This document shows, in pieces, positions 38,373-49,400 of a stretch of 64,000 nt of DNA (position 1 is its first letter; every line of letters begins with the position of its first letter). Where the stretch lies: assembly GCA_016713925.1 (NCBI GenBank), contig JADJOH010000002.1, positions 1 to 64,000 on the forward strand, in the 5' to 3' direction. Source of the DNA: Bacteroidota bacterium (GTDB lineage Bacteria > Bacteroidota > Bacteroidia > AKYH767-A > OLB10). The position numbers and the translations under genes are program-made. Below the pieces are notes generated by a model, which ran no database searches, was not told where the DNA came from, and saw nothing but the letters and a program-made list of their open reading frames with translations.

Positions 38373-39511
38373 TTATCCCTTGCAAATCAATTCCGCTACT
38401 TCGCGTCCTACCAGACTTCCGATGGCTACGCCCATTCCACCCATCCTCACGGCACAGAAAACATGCGGTTCGGCTTCGCGGATGATGGCCGATTTGGTGG
38501 GTCCGAGTCCCATGATGCCGCTCCAGCGCCGGTCAATTTCGTAGGCTTGTCCGGGTAAAATCATCTGCGACAATAGCTCTTCCAGCCGCCCCTGCACGGG
38601 ATGCGTCAGGTCAAAATCCCAGGTGCGCTCGGCTTCAAAATTCAAATTCCTGCCTCCTCCAAAGAGGACCCTATTGCCCACATTTCTGAAATAATAATAG
38701 CCTTTATCGTAATGGAACGTCCCTTTAAATTTGAGATGATCCACAGGCTTCGTGATCAAAACCTGTGCTCTTCCCGGCTCCACCTCCAGATCGGGCAAGA
38801 GCTGACGGGCAAACCATTGGTAGTAATGAGCACTTTCGCAGTGGAGATCGTGAAGCCATTCCCGGTTTCTATCTCCAGTAATCCCGCCTTCGTTGACCAT
38901 CCCCTGACCTCGATGCCGGTCAGTACTTCTATGTTTTTCGCTCGCACCAGGTGCAACAAGCCCTTCATCATAGCTCCGGTATCCAACTGCCCTTCCCCCG
39001 AATTTAAAATCATCTTGCCGACACCACCAAATCCGAAGTCAGTGATCTTCGAAGATGCTTCCGAATAGATATTACGACGTCCGGTCCTGCGCTCCAATTC
39101 CGCGTTGAACTCCTCTATCCTGCTGCGGCAGTTATTGTACAAGTCCTCCTCCTCTTCCCTGAACACTTCGAAGCCACCGTTTTCTTCATATTGAATATCC
39201 ACATCTTTGAGCAATGAGCGGAGTCTCTGCAATCCCTCATAACGCCGTTGCACGAGCGAAAAAACTTCATCAAAAGAGTTGCGCTGAAGATCGTCGATCA
39301 GCTCCGACATACTCCCGAAGCAGGCAAATCCGGCATTACGGGTACTCGCACCATAGGGCAAAAAGGCACCCCGGTCAATGACCAGCACTTTGAGTTCCGG
39401 CCGGATCTCTTTCACCGCCAACGCTGCATTCAGTCCGACAATGCCTCCTCCAATAATCAGCAAATCAATTCCTTCAAAATAACTTTGCTGCTCCCAATAG
39501 CTTAATTGCAT
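38373..39511 (-). pseudogene. FAD-dependent oxidoreductase (DAO family), one frameshift
   Basis: Starts at ATG 39509-39511. The FAD-binding Rossmann motif is LLIIGGGIVGLNAAL (residues about 18-32), followed by DRGAFLPYGASTRNAGFACFG, typical of D-amino-acid-oxidase-type flavoproteins. The frame breaks near 38807 after KVLITTNG; the correct continuation FARQLLPDLEVEPGRAQVLITKP is in the next frame and runs to the stop at 38373, with the closing GGMGVAIGSLVGREVAEL segment. Joined length is about 379 residues, normal for the family. Only one base is missing (a T-run, GGTTTG), so this could be a sequencing error in an otherwise healthy gene. The substrate is unknown. The tandem array lies directly after its 3' end. 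Confidence 0.75.
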
Positions 39512-39602
39512 TTGCTTTCTTTCTGAATTATCGGGCCAAATCTATAAAATTGCAGGGAGAAGCAATCTGCCTCCACCCCTCTGAAAAGAAGAAACAAAGC
39601 GT

Positions 39603-39610
39603 TACCTTTG
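39603..39610 (+). promoter_or_regulatory. -7 promoter element (TACCTTTG) of ychF
   Basis: TACCTTTGCACGC fits the Bacteroidota -7 consensus and ends 23 bases before the ychF ATG at 39634. No clear TTTG lies at -33. It also shows that in-frame codons upstream of 39634 are not part of the protein. Confidence 0.6.
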
Positions 39611-39633
39611 CACGCTATTTCAGAAAAGCGAAT

Positions 39634-40530
39634 ATGGGACTAAAGTGTGGAATTGTAGGATTGCCCAACGTAGGGAAATCAACATTATTTAATTGTTTAT
39701 CGAATGCAAAAGCGCAAGCCGCTAACTTTCCTTTTTGCACCATCGAACCCAACCTGGGTGTCATTACTGTACCGGATGACCGGCTCAATGTGCTCGAAAA
39801 GTTAGTGAACCCTCAAAGAGTATTGCCCACGACGGTGGAAATTGTAGATATCGCGGGTCTGGTAAAAGGTGCGAGTAAGGGCGAAGGACTCGGCAATCAG
39901 TTTCTGGGAAATATCCGCGAAACCGATGCGATTCTGCATGTCTTGCGTTGCTTTGAAGATCCGAATGTGGTGCATGTGGATGGAAGCGTGAATCCGGTAA
40001 GGGATAAAGAAACCATCGACTATGAACTGCAGCTGAAAGATCTGGAGACGGTGGAGAAACGCATGCAGAAGATCGAGAAGCAGGCGAAAGTAGGTGCAGA
40101 TAAAGACGCGAAGAAAACATTTGAAGTCTATCAGATTTTAAAGCAGCATCTGGAAAAAGGACTTTCTGCACGATCGGCTCCTCTGTCAGAAGACGATTGG
40201 AAATATGCCGCCGACCTCTGGTTATTGACAGCCAAGCCCGTCATGTACATTTGCAATGTGGATGAAGGATCAGTAGTCACCGGAAATAAATATGTAGATG
40301 CCGTTCGGGAAGCGGTGAAAGATGAAGCGGCAGAAGTATCCCCCCAAGCCGCCGGTGTCATTCATACCGACTTCGAAAAAGGATTCATCCGGGCAGAAGT
40401 CATCCACTACAACGACTTCGTCACCCTCGGCTCAGAAAATGCCTGCAAAGAAGCCGGAAAATTAAGCATAGAAGGAAAAGAATATATAGTACAAGACGGA
40501 GATGTTATGCATTTTAGGTTTAACGTTTAA
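39634..40530 (+). CDS. ychF: Ribosome-associated ATPase YchF with apparent internal deletion
   Basis: Start at ATG 39634 (MGLKCGIVGLPNVGKSTLF), supported by the promoter at 39603; 298 residues. Walker A is GLPNVGKST; switch region VEIVDIAGLVKGASKGEGLGNQFL and the NVDE motif are conserved. YchF, an Obg-family ATPase that binds ribosomes and responds to oxidative stress, normally has about 363-366 residues. Here KDEAAEVS is followed at once by PQAAGVIHTDFEKGF: about 67 residues are missing in frame, including the helical linker and the first strands of the TGS domain (the LQTYFTAGVKEVRAWT motif). The C-terminus (DGDVMHFRFNV) is normal. Either this is a real deletion, probably harmful to folding, or an assembly error. 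Confidence 0.85.
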   Translation: MGLKCGIVGLPNVGKSTLFNCLSNAKAQAANFPFCTIEPNLGVITVPDDRLNVLEKLVNPQRVLPTTVEIVDIAGLVKGASKGEGLGNQFLGNIRETDAILHVLRCFEDPNVVHVDGSVNPVRDKETIDYELQLKDLETVEKRMQKIEKQAKVGADKDAKKTFEVYQILKQHLEKGLSARSAPLSEDDWKYAADLWLLTAKPVMYICNVDEGSVVTGNKYVDAVREAVKDEAAEVSPQAAGVIHTDFEKGFIRAEVIHYNDFVTLGSENACKEAGKLSIEGKEYIVQDGDVMHFRFNV

Positions 40531-40832
40531 GGTTTAAGGTTTAAAGTTTAAGGTTTAAGGTTTAAAGTTTAAGGTTTAAGGTTTAAGGTTTAAGGTTTAA
40601 GGTTTAAGGTTTAAGGTTTAGAAACACAAAGTTTAAAGATATAGATTCATAATAAATTTAATTTATTCAGTATATCGATTGAAACAATAATAGCTTTGAT
40701 TTATCAAAGAAAATCAAGCAGCCAGCAGCAAGAGGCAAGAAGCAAAAGGCCGGTAGCCGGTAGCCGGAAGCCGGAAGCAATTACGACAAGAAGTAAAATT
40801 AACAGATCAATTAAAATCACGATAGAAAAAAA
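40524..40832. repeat. Heptamer (GGTTTAA) array after ychF, plus simple AGC-rich words
   Basis: From 40524 to 40620 the heptamer GGTTTAA (with some AGTTTAA) is repeated about 14 times; the first one supplies the ychF stop (GTT TAA at 40525-40530). The sequence then turns A+T-rich, and at 40720-40780 an imperfect array AGCAGCAAGAGGCAAGAAGC and CCGGTAGCCGGTAGCCGGAA follows. No gene lies between ychF and yebC. Confidence 0.8.
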
Positions 40833-41543
40833 ATGGGACGCGCCTTTGAAAAACGTAAGCATAAAATGGCAGCCAACAATGCCAAGGCTTCGAAAGCATT
40901 TACGAGGATTGGTAAAGAGATCGCCATTGCGGTAAAACTGAGTGGACCGAATCCGGATGCGAATCCGCGATTGCGCATGGTATTGCAAAATGCCAAATCC
41001 CTCAATATGCCCAAGGATCGTGTGGAAGCGGCTATTACCAGAGCGGCCAACAAAAATGAAAAGGATCTGGAAGAGGTAGTTTTTGAAGGCTATGGTCCGC
41101 ATGGAATTGCCATTGTTGTAGAAACAGCTACCGATAACAATACCCGAACGGTCGCCAATATCCGTATGCATTTTAACAGAGGAAATGGTGCCATGGGAAA
41201 AACCGGTTCACTCGATTTTCTATTTGAGAGAAAAGGAATTTTCACCATCGATAAAGGAAAATTCAGTCTGGATGAACTCGAACTGGAACTGATCGATTTT
41301 GGAGCAGATGAAGTTTCAGAAGAAGAAGATGGTGTGTATGTAACTACTTCATTTACGGACTTTGGAAAAATGCAAAAAGGTCTGGAAGAAAAAGGCATTA
41401 CCATTATCAGTGCCGAACTCGACCGCATTCCCACCAACTACACCGAGCTCACTCCGGACCAGCAAAAAGAAGTACATGCTTTGATTGATCGCCTGGAAGA
41501 TGATGATGATGTGCAGAATGTTTTTCATAATATGAAAGATTGA
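40833..41543 (+). CDS. yebC: YebC/PmpR family translation/transcription factor
   Basis: 236 residues from ATG 40833 (MGRAFEKRKHKMAANNAKASKAF). The family pattern is present throughout: ARLRMVL-like NPRLRMVLQNAKSLNMPKDRVEAAI, VVFEGYGPHGIAIVVET, NIRMHFNRGNGAMGKTGSLDFLFERKG, and the acidic end DDDDVQNVFHNM. YebC proteins were long named transcriptional regulators, and recent work ties some of them to relief of ribosome stalling at prolines. Length and motifs are normal. It is transcribed alone. Confidence 0.93.
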   Translation: MGRAFEKRKHKMAANNAKASKAFTRIGKEIAIAVKLSGPNPDANPRLRMVLQNAKSLNMPKDRVEAAITRAANKNEKDLEEVVFEGYGPHGIAIVVETATDNNTRTVANIRMHFNRGNGAMGKTGSLDFLFERKGIFTIDKGKFSLDELELELIDFGADEVSEEEDGVYVTTSFTDFGKMQKGLEEKGITIISAELDRIPTNYTELTPDQQKEVHALIDRLEDDDDVQNVFHNMKD

Positions 41544-41949
41544 TACTATTTACATAGAAAGTTCCATTTTATAATTATCAAATCGCTGCGGTCGTTGCTC
41601 ATCCGTTGCTAACGCTGCGTTTTAAGCAAAAGTAATCAGCTATGCCCCAATGTTTTATACCAACTTTAAATATTAAAATATCGCTGCTCATCCGTTGCTA
41701 ACGCTGCGTTTACCCGTGAATCTTATTCTAATTCAGAATTAACATTGAAATAGATATTTTAAATTACAGATCAGCCTTCGAATCCACTTATTTAATACAA
41801 TTTTATTGCTAAGCAATTCTCAGTTTTAACTACTTGCCGTTTTTGCCAACACTATTCCATTAAGTAGAAGGCACTACATTACCATAGTTACTTTAACTGG
41901 TTGCAAAAAGCAGTATTTAGCAATTGAAATCCGTGCCTTGTTTATTGAA
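41544..41949. repeat. Intergenic gap with a 26-bp direct repeat
   Basis: Two identical 26-base copies (41597-41622 and 41686-41711) begin GCTCATCCGTTGCTAACGCT and end GCGTTT, 89 bases apart. The remainder of the 406-base gap between yebC and the convergent protease is A+T-rich, with no gene and no clear terminator. Confidence 0.7.
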
Positions 41950-44900
41950 TCATTGTTTAAAATTATAATTCGTGACCGTTCCAAAAAGCACCGGCAATTT
42001 ACTCCATGTTTCGAGTGCATTGCGATGGCGGATGACGATATAATAGGAATTGCCATTATAAACAGCAGGAAGAGTAACAGTGGCTTGTCCGGCAAGATTC
42101 AATGTAGCTGTTGTACTAAACACTTGTGCATAGGGACTGGCCGTATTGTGCAGAGCTACCGTAATCGTATCGCTTACTGTTGGAGAAACAACCGGTGCCA
42201 TATTTCCTCCCGAGAGATGAAAGCCTTCTATCAATACCGTTAAATTCAAATTTATAGTGGAGTTCACTGCAAACGCAAGCGCCGAAACCACATTGCCGCA
42301 AAAGGTGGTTACAGTAATTAATCCGGTAGTTGCTCCGGGAGGAACAATCGCTGAAATCACATTAGCATTTACCACTGTAAAGGAAGCAGCCACTCCATTA
42401 AATAATACGGCTGTTGCTGTTGAAAATCCGGTACCGTTTAAAGTGATTACATTTCCTGCAACGCCGGATGAAGGCGCAAAGCTAGTGAATGATGATGCAG
42501 GTAAAATGGTCAGATTTACAGGGGCAGAAGTAACGGTACAGGTGGAATTAAAATAAGGAAAGAAAATCGACCAGTTCACTACACGACCTGTATCGGTACC
42601 AAACCGGTCATAGACATAGAGTTTCCAGTTTCCATTCGGCTGTACATAGCCATTTTCCAATCCCGCAAACGTAGTAAGACCTGTTGTCAACCCTGCACAT
42701 CCTGTGACTGTAAAAGTCGTGTTCCAGGGTTTATATAAATTGGTATAGGGAGCACCCGTCGTGGGGATTCGTACAGCACCCGAATCGGCGAGTACGGTGT
42801 TTACAAAATTATCTCCGCCATTATTGGCATTGCCGGTTTGATCACTAATTCCCAGACGTTGACCGGAAGGACTTTCTAAAAAGATATCCAGATCACCTAC
42901 CCAGGTATGATTGATATTCATTTTGACATAAATTCCTGAAGAACGCACAGGGAAATTATAGCCACTAACTGCATTTGTACTGATCGCTCCTGTACAGGAA
43001 TTATCGGGTATTTGTACCTGAACATTCGTCGTAAAAATCTGAGATCCCACCGGAACAATAGCGGCCACCACATCATAGGAGGCAGACTCCGTTGCAGCGT
43101 ATGTACTTGCTGTCGCACCCGGAATATTCACTCCATTTTTACGCCATTGATAGCTTACTCCGGCTTGTGGTGTAAACGAAAGATTAATGGTACCCGGAGC
43201 ACAGGCCGTGTCATTTCCAGTGACAGTAATAACAGGAATTGAAGGAGCAGGAAGTAAGGAAACCGCGAAGGAAGAAGCAGTACCGTTTCCGCAAGCATTG
43301 GTTCCCAGTACAGATATATTTCCGGACACAGCTAAATTACCGAATAACACCTGAATAGAATTCGTATTTGCACCTGACAGGATACTCGCACCTGAAGGCA
43401 ATGTCCATTGGTATCCGGTGGCACCTGCGATAGCAGCAACTGAATAAGAAACGCCGGAAACTTGTCCGGGACATAATAAAGCGGTTCCTGAAATAGTACC
43501 TGCTGCAGCAGGAAGAAGATTAACGTTCAAGGTAAAATTAGCAGAGACAGCACCCGCAGAACAGGGATTGGATGGAGTGACCGTAACCACACCCGTTACT
43601 GCAGATGCGGATAGGCTTACCGTTATACTATTGGTACCTGTGCCGGAGGTGATGGTAACGCCGGCAGGCAATGACCATAGATAACTAGTGGCATTGGCCG
43701 ATGCAGGGACAGAAAGCACAACACCGGTCTGGTTTTGACAAACAGAAACTGGGCCGCTGATTGTTCCGGTAGTTCCAACAGGAGCATAGATGGGTATATC
43801 AACCCCATTATTAGTACCGGTTACCAGAGGGTTCGAAGCTATTACACGAATTCTGTAACCTGTCCCTTGAAGAGTTCCGGTGGCAATATTACAGGGTATG
43901 ACCCCGGCATTCATCGTACCAGCCAAAGTGCCTATCACCACCGGTGAACTAAATGAACCTGCACTATTTGATAGTTGCGCGGTATAGATATTTCCTGCAT
44001 TGGCAGCACCATCTCCTGTAAATCCTACATTCAGTGACTGTCCGACACAGAGGGTAGCAGGACTAATTGGATCCGTACTCAGCACTGTTAATATTCCTGA
44101 GGAAGCAGCGATGGTAAAATTGGCATTGGAGATATCAAAGAAAATATTCCCGACAGCTTCCACTTTCACTCTTGCTTGTGTAGTAAGATTAGAAGGAACA
44201 GTTATACTTTCCGTACCATCGTTCGGGGTGGATGAGGCGAGTGTAACCGGAAAAGTATTTCCTCCATCCAGTGATAGGAGAATATTTACAGTTGTGGTAT
44301 TTATCGGAGCAAGGTTTGATGATGCCACATTCCAGGTAACGGTGGCCGCCTGATTGGCATACCAGGTGACGGCTGTATTGGGAGATGTTACACTGAAACC
44401 TGTTCCGGTATTGATCACATTTACCCGCACCGTATCCTCCGGATGCATCACTCCTCCACCATTTACACGGTTATCCCTCACCGTTATCCTGAATTTGAGG
44501 GTACGGGCATAGGAAGGTAAAATCTCACCGATGGTCGTCGTGTTACTTAAGATATCCGACAGTTTCGGGAATGTACGTGAACCGGAAGTAACCGGAGAAA
44601 ACGGTCTGAATATGGGCGCATCGCCCACGGGAGCATTCCAGTTTCCGGAGGCCCCCAAATGAATCGTATAGTTCAATCCTGCCGGAGTCACTGTAGGCGG
44701 CGTATTTCCTGTTGCTGTAGCGGTGGGACAGGAATTTCCATTGCCGGTAGTAATGTAGTTAGTAATCTGATCAAAGCTATACGTATGAAAATAAGCAATA
44801 CTGTTAGGCGCAAGGTTATTGGTAGCTGTACAAATACCGGCATAAGCCATGATCGTAATTCCACTTCCCGGTTCGAATGCCGCAGCAGCAGAACGGTTTC

Positions 44901-45993
44901 CGCTGCAGGATCCGGTAGACGCATTAAAAGTATGTGAGCCTCCAAACTGATGTCCCATCTCATGCGCTACATAATCGATATCAAAAGCATCTCCCACAGG
45001 ACTGCCTGAACCGGTAACACCTCCGGCTTTATTCGCAGTACAGGGAACTCCGAGATAGGCTACTCCTCCTCCACCGGTACTGAACACATGGCCGATATCA
45101 TAATTTGCAGAACCAATTACACTATTACAGGTATTAATATTCTCGGTAAGCATCGCACCGCCGTTACCATTGGAAAAGGGATCGGTAGCGGCATTCGTGT
45201 AAATCAACAAGGTATCATTGGGGATTAAGGTCATTCTCACCGCCACCTCTGATTCATACACGCCGTTCACCCGATTCATGGACGCCACCATACCGGCAAG
45301 GGCTCCTGTTTTTGTACCCCCGTAAAAGGCAGCGTATTCACCGGTACAGGAAAGTGCCAGACGGTAATTCCGCAAGGAAGTCCCATGAGAGCGATTTGCA
45401 GATCCTGTAGCCATTGTAGAATAAGTTCTCCCCTTATTCAAATAACTATCATCTGATTCACAGGTGAAGGAGGAATAGGGCTTAAAATCCTTTCTGAAAT
45501 AAACGATGTAATCCAATGTTTTATTCGGCTCCCAGGGGTCAATAAAAACAGCTCCGTCAGGAGAGAGGATCATTCCGTGAAAACCCACCGGAGAAACACT
45601 CACTTTTAAAATAGCAGCGGGGTTCTCAATTCCCTGACCTGAATAGGTTTTGATATCGGGAAATGCCGCTGCAAGATCATCGTGCATTACTTTTGATTCT
45701 ACCATGCGGAAAGAAGCAAAACGTCCATCGGGCAAGGGCAATTGAAGTATCACTGTACTTTGCACTGCAGCAGCAGTAAACTCCATGGGTGCAGTTGCCA
45801 GCACCTGTTTCAATGCAGGCAGATTCAGCGACACTCCTTTAAATTGCTCCGGCAATGCATAGCGGGGAGGAGCTGTACTGTATCTGGACGTATTCCACTC
45901 TTGCCAATATAGGCTTTCGTTCTTTTGGGCTTCAACATTCAGTCGAAAAAAAACGACGAATAATACAAGAGGTAACACGTAATAATTTTTCAT
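41950..45993 (-). CDS. Large secreted reprolysin-like zinc metalloprotease with Ig-like, P and IPT domains
   Basis: 1347 residues from ATG 45991-45993 (MKNYYVLPLVLFVVFFRLNVEAQ, signal peptide); an ATG ten codons upstream (46023) is possible. A propeptide-like region reaches about residue 190. The catalytic domain (about 200-430) has the zinc site HEMGHQFGGSHTF (HExxHxxGxxH) near residue 345 and a downstream Met-turn-like TIMAYAGIC. Several Ig/PKD-like domains follow (about 440-990). A proprotein-convertase P-type domain (about 990-1145: IYVKMNINHTWVGDLDIFLE, NGNWKLYVYDRFGTDTG) and an IPT/TIG domain (about 1150-1240) come next. The last 100 residues form the IEGFHLSGG...YYIVIRHRNALETWS module shared with the gene at 34430. 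It is probably surface-exposed or released and degrades external protein. Confidence 0.88.
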   Translation of the reverse strand: MKNYYVLPLVLFVVFFRLNVEAQKNESLYWQEWNTSRYSTAPPRYALPEQFKGVSLNLPALKQVLATAPMEFTAAAVQSTVILQLPLPDGRFASFRMVESKVMHDDLAAAFPDIKTYSGQGIENPAAILKVSVSPVGFHGMILSPDGAVFIDPWEPNKTLDYIVYFRKDFKPYSSFTCESDDSYLNKGRTYSTMATGSANRSHGTSLRNYRLALSCTGEYAAFYGGTKTGALAGMVASMNRVNGVYESEVAVRMTLIPNDTLLIYTNAATDPFSNGNGGAMLTENINTCNSVIGSANYDIGHVFSTGGGGVAYLGVPCTANKAGGVTGSGSPVGDAFDIDYVAHEMGHQFGGSHTFNASTGSCSGNRSAAAAFEPGSGITIMAYAGICTATNNLAPNSIAYFHTYSFDQITNYITTGNGNSCPTATATGNTPPTVTPAGLNYTIHLGASGNWNAPVGDAPIFRPFSPVTSGSRTFPKLSDILSNTTTIGEILPSYARTLKFRITVRDNRVNGGGVMHPEDTVRVNVINTGTGFSVTSPNTAVTWYANQAATVTWNVASSNLAPINTTTVNILLSLDGGNTFPVTLASSTPNDGTESITVPSNLTTQARVKVEAVGNIFFDISNANFTIAASSGILTVLSTDPISPATLCVGQSLNVGFTGDGAANAGNIYTAQLSNSAGSFSSPVVIGTLAGTMNAGVIPCNIATGTLQGTGYRIRVIASNPLVTGTNNGVDIPIYAPVGTTGTISGPVSVCQNQTGVVLSVPASANATSYLWSLPAGVTITSGTGTNSITVSLSASAVTGVVTVTPSNPCSAGAVSANFTLNVNLLPAAAGTISGTALLCPGQVSGVSYSVAAIAGATGYQWTLPSGASILSGANTNSIQVLFGNLAVSGNISVLGTNACGNGTASSFAVSLLPAPSIPVITVTGNDTACAPGTINLSFTPQAGVSYQWRKNGVNIPGATASTYAATESASYDVVAAIVPVGSQIFTTNVQVQIPDNSCTGAISTNAVSGYNFPVRSSGIYVKMNINHTWVGDLDIFLESPSGQRLGISDQTGNANNGGDNFVNTVLADSGAVRIPTTGAPYTNLYKPWNTTFTVTGCAGLTTGLTTFAGLENGYVQPNGNWKLYVYDRFGTDTGRVVNWSIFFPYFNSTCTVTSAPVNLTILPASSFTSFAPSSGVAGNVITLNGTGFSTATAVLFNGVAASFTVVNANVISAIVPPGATTGLITVTTFCGNVVSALAFAVNSTINLNLTVLIEGFHLSGGNMAPVVSPTVSDTITVALHNTASPYAQVFSTTATLNLAGQATVTLPAVYNGNSYYIVIRHRNALETWSKLPVLFGTVTNYNFKQ

Positions 45994-46344
45994 TTCACAG
46001 AATGACAGGTACAGATTCTTCATACGCTTTTCAGCAATTATTGATTTTATATGTTTGGGGAAAGTAAGATTCGCTTTGAAAAAAGAACCCTTTAACCACG
46101 CAAGGTATTAAGAAATATATATGCAAGTCAAGAAAAACTTAAAATATTATTAAAAAGAAAAAAACACCTTACAATCCTCACCTATAATTTTAAGCCGTTC
46201 GCCAAACAGTTGAAAAGTATTCCGCGGAACAATTGTAAATTCGAGGGTATGAAAATCAATAGTTTCCAAAGATGGTTGGTAACTATATAGTAAGAATCTA
46301 TTCACAATATCTAAATAAATGCTTGCAATTGTCAGAAGAAGTCA

Positions 46345-46352
46345 TATATTTG
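46345..46352 (+). promoter_or_regulatory. -7 element (TATATTTG) of the 1501-residue secreted protein
   Basis: TATATTTG is a perfect TAnnTTTG match with CTTG 19 bases upstream (46322-46325). It would give a leader of about 140 bases before ATG 46499. The 475-base gap 46024-46498 holds no gene. Confidence 0.55.
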
Positions 46353-46498
46353 TTTTTGAAGTATTATGCTTAAACCCTATTAAAATTAATACGCAATCCA
46401 GCAAAACCGATCATAAATATAAATCACTAAAAGAAATTATCAACTTTCTCGAAGTCACTCCAACTTGTATTACAAAATCTAACAATAAATAAAAAAAC

Positions 46499-49400
46499 AT
46501 GAAAAACAACAGCTACACAATGAAAAGCTTGTCTCGTTGGTTGGCCAGCTTCTTGATCCTTCTGGGATTGGCTTCCGGCAACGTACAGGCCCAAACAACA
46601 GTACAAATCGGAGCCGGTACGACAACAACAACGTCCTTTCCGATTCGCTCGTGCTATGGGTATTCCTATACCCAGATGTTATATACATCTGCAGAGATCG
46701 TTGCCGGAGGATACAGTGGTTCAGGAACAATTAGTAAAGTCAGATTTTACTATGCAACCGCTTTCTCCCCCACAACTACTTCCGACAACTGGACGGTCTA
46801 TCTTGGCAACACTGCACTTACCGCGTTAACATCAGGAGCGGCTAACTATACACCGACGTCTGCAATGACCCAGTGTTTCTCGGGTATTGTCACTTTCCCT
46901 GCTGTAGGAAACTGGATGGAAATTACGCTTTCCACTCCTTTTAACTACACCGGCGGAAATCTGATAGTTGCTATTGATGAGAATGCAGCGTCCTATACCT
47001 GCTCTGCAGGCTGGCGCTACACTAGCACTACTCCTACTACAGTAAGACAATTGTACAGTGACAGCTTTAATCCTGATCCTGCTGCACTTCCGGGAAGTTA
47101 TTCAGGATCAAGTACATCTTCTACACTTCGTCCTAATATTCAGTTGGATATTATGAGCGCGACTCCCTGTGCCGGACAACCTGCTCCGGGTAATACAGTT
47201 GCTTCCACAGCATCAGCATGTATCGGTTCATCTGTTAACTTAAGCCTTCAAAATGTAACAACCGGAAGTGGTGTTTCTTATCAGTGGCAATATTCAGATG
47301 ATAATTCCAATTGGACAAATTTCGGGGCGAATTCATCATCCACCAGTTATGTAATGGGAGCAGTTCCTTTGTACTTTCAGTGTATAGTTACCTGTTCAAA
47401 TGATCCAAATCCGGGAATATCAAATTCAGTACTGGTTGGAATAAATCCTTTCTATAACTGTTACTGCCCTGCCGTTCCAACTTCAATTGACGCACAGGGT
47501 GCTGTTAATTTTGTAATTGGTGCCTGGTCCAATCCGAATGTCTCTACTTCAACTTATCAAAACTTTACTGGCGTTGCTCCAACAACATTATATACCGGAT
47601 CAACTAATTCAGCTACGGTTTCCTTACAAACAGGCTATACTTATCGTTGTCGCGTATTTATTGATTTAAATCAAGATGGAGATTTTGCTGATTTGGATGA
47701 GATGAATGACCTGGGCCTATCTTCAAGTGCTAACCCAACAACTCAAACCGGTAATATTGTTATACCGGCAAGTGCAACCCCCGGAATTACCGGAATGAGA
47801 CTCGTTGTTACTGATGATGATTTCGCAAATAACCCATGTTATAGTAGTTCCTATGGTAATGTTGAAGATTATCTGATCGACATTCAGCCTGAGCCGGTAT
47901 GTATTGATCCTCCTACAGCGGGAAGTGCTACTTCCAGCGTTTCACAGTTTTGTAATACTACTACAGTTAACGTGAATCTTGATTTAGCAGGTAACAGCGG
48001 CGGAACAGGTCAGACTTATCAATGGCAGTACTCTGTGGATGATGTTGATTTCTTTGACATCCCAGGAGCTACAACCAAGGCCTGGACTGAAAATGGTGTT
48101 GCTACTTCTTATTACTACCGTTGTAATGTCACTTGCGGTGCTTCTACTGTACCATCCGCTTCTGTATATGTACAGGCAGTACCTCCACCTGCAGCCGGAG
48201 TAATCACTGGTCCGGCTACCGGGTTTGTGAATGCGGCGACCAACTATAGCAGCACAGGAGAAGCAGGTGCACTGCAATGGCAGGCACGTTTGCTTCCAAG
48301 CGGTACTTTCTCTAATGTAAGCGGTGCAACAAATAATCCTCAGGATATTTTCTTTGGTGCTCCAGGTTCGTATGAGGTGCAATTAGTAACTTCTGTTTCA
48401 GGATGTGCAAATGCCATTTCCAACGCAGTAACTACAACTGTTACCCTTGTAAATGACAATGTGTGTGATGCAGTTCCGGTAACTATAGGCGTAAACGGTC
48501 CATACTCTAATGTAGGTGCGACTCTTGAGGCGGGTGAAGTACAACCTCCTAATGGTTCTTGCAATGGAAATAGTTCATGGTGTACTGTTGCCAGTAATAC
48601 GGTTTGGTTTACGTTTACAGTACCTATGGGTGGTTCCGGTCGTTATGGACTTGGATTCTCTCCTAATAACTGGGATAGTCAGGTGGCTATTTGGTCAGCC
48701 TCTTCTTGCGGTGATCTTTTAACCGGTGCGGCTGTATTGATAGCTGCTAACGATGACTCTTTGGGCTCTCCATTTAATTCTTATGCAGCAGCACATTGCT
48801 TAACTCCGGGTCAAACTTATTATATACAGGTTGATGGATGGAGTTCAACTACTAATCCTGCTTTCGGATTAAGAATTGATGACTTAGGTCCTGCTGATCC
48901 TTCTTTCGCTGTATTACCAGCTCAGGTTTGTGAAAATGGTGCTTCCATTACTTTAGTTCCAGCAGTTGCCGGTGGTACCTTCTCTGGTCCCGGTGTAACA
49001 GGAAATTCATTTAGCCCTGCTGCTGCCGGCGCCGGCATCCATTCTATCACTTACACTTTAGGTGGTTTTGATATTTGCTATAGCTCTTCTCAATCTATTG
49101 AAGTGGTTTCTCCAACATATACTTATTATGCTGATGCAGATAATGACACCTATGGAAATGCAGGTGTGAGTATCCTGAGTTGTGAAGCTTCTGCTCCTGC
49201 CGGATATTCTGCCGATGCTACTGATTGTGATGATACTAACCCATCTGTTAACCCCGGCGCTACTGAACTTTGCAACTCTATTGATGACAACTGCAATGGA
49301 TCTACTGATGAAGGCTTTGACGTTGACAATGACGGTTTCACTTCTTGTGGTGGTGACTGCAATGACAATGACAATACCGTATATCCCGGTGCTACTGAAG

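Noticed and set aside
40524..40620. Telomere-like heptamer array (TTTAAGG resembles plant telomere TTTAGGG)
   Set aside because: The unit has a different base order, the array is internal and short, and the same heptamer occurs at two other intergenic sites, so it is a dispersed simple repeat.
43012..43242. Plus-strand ORFs inside the metalloprotease gene (also 44659-44937 and others)
   Set aside because: They are antisense shadows of a long, domain-rich minus-strand gene.
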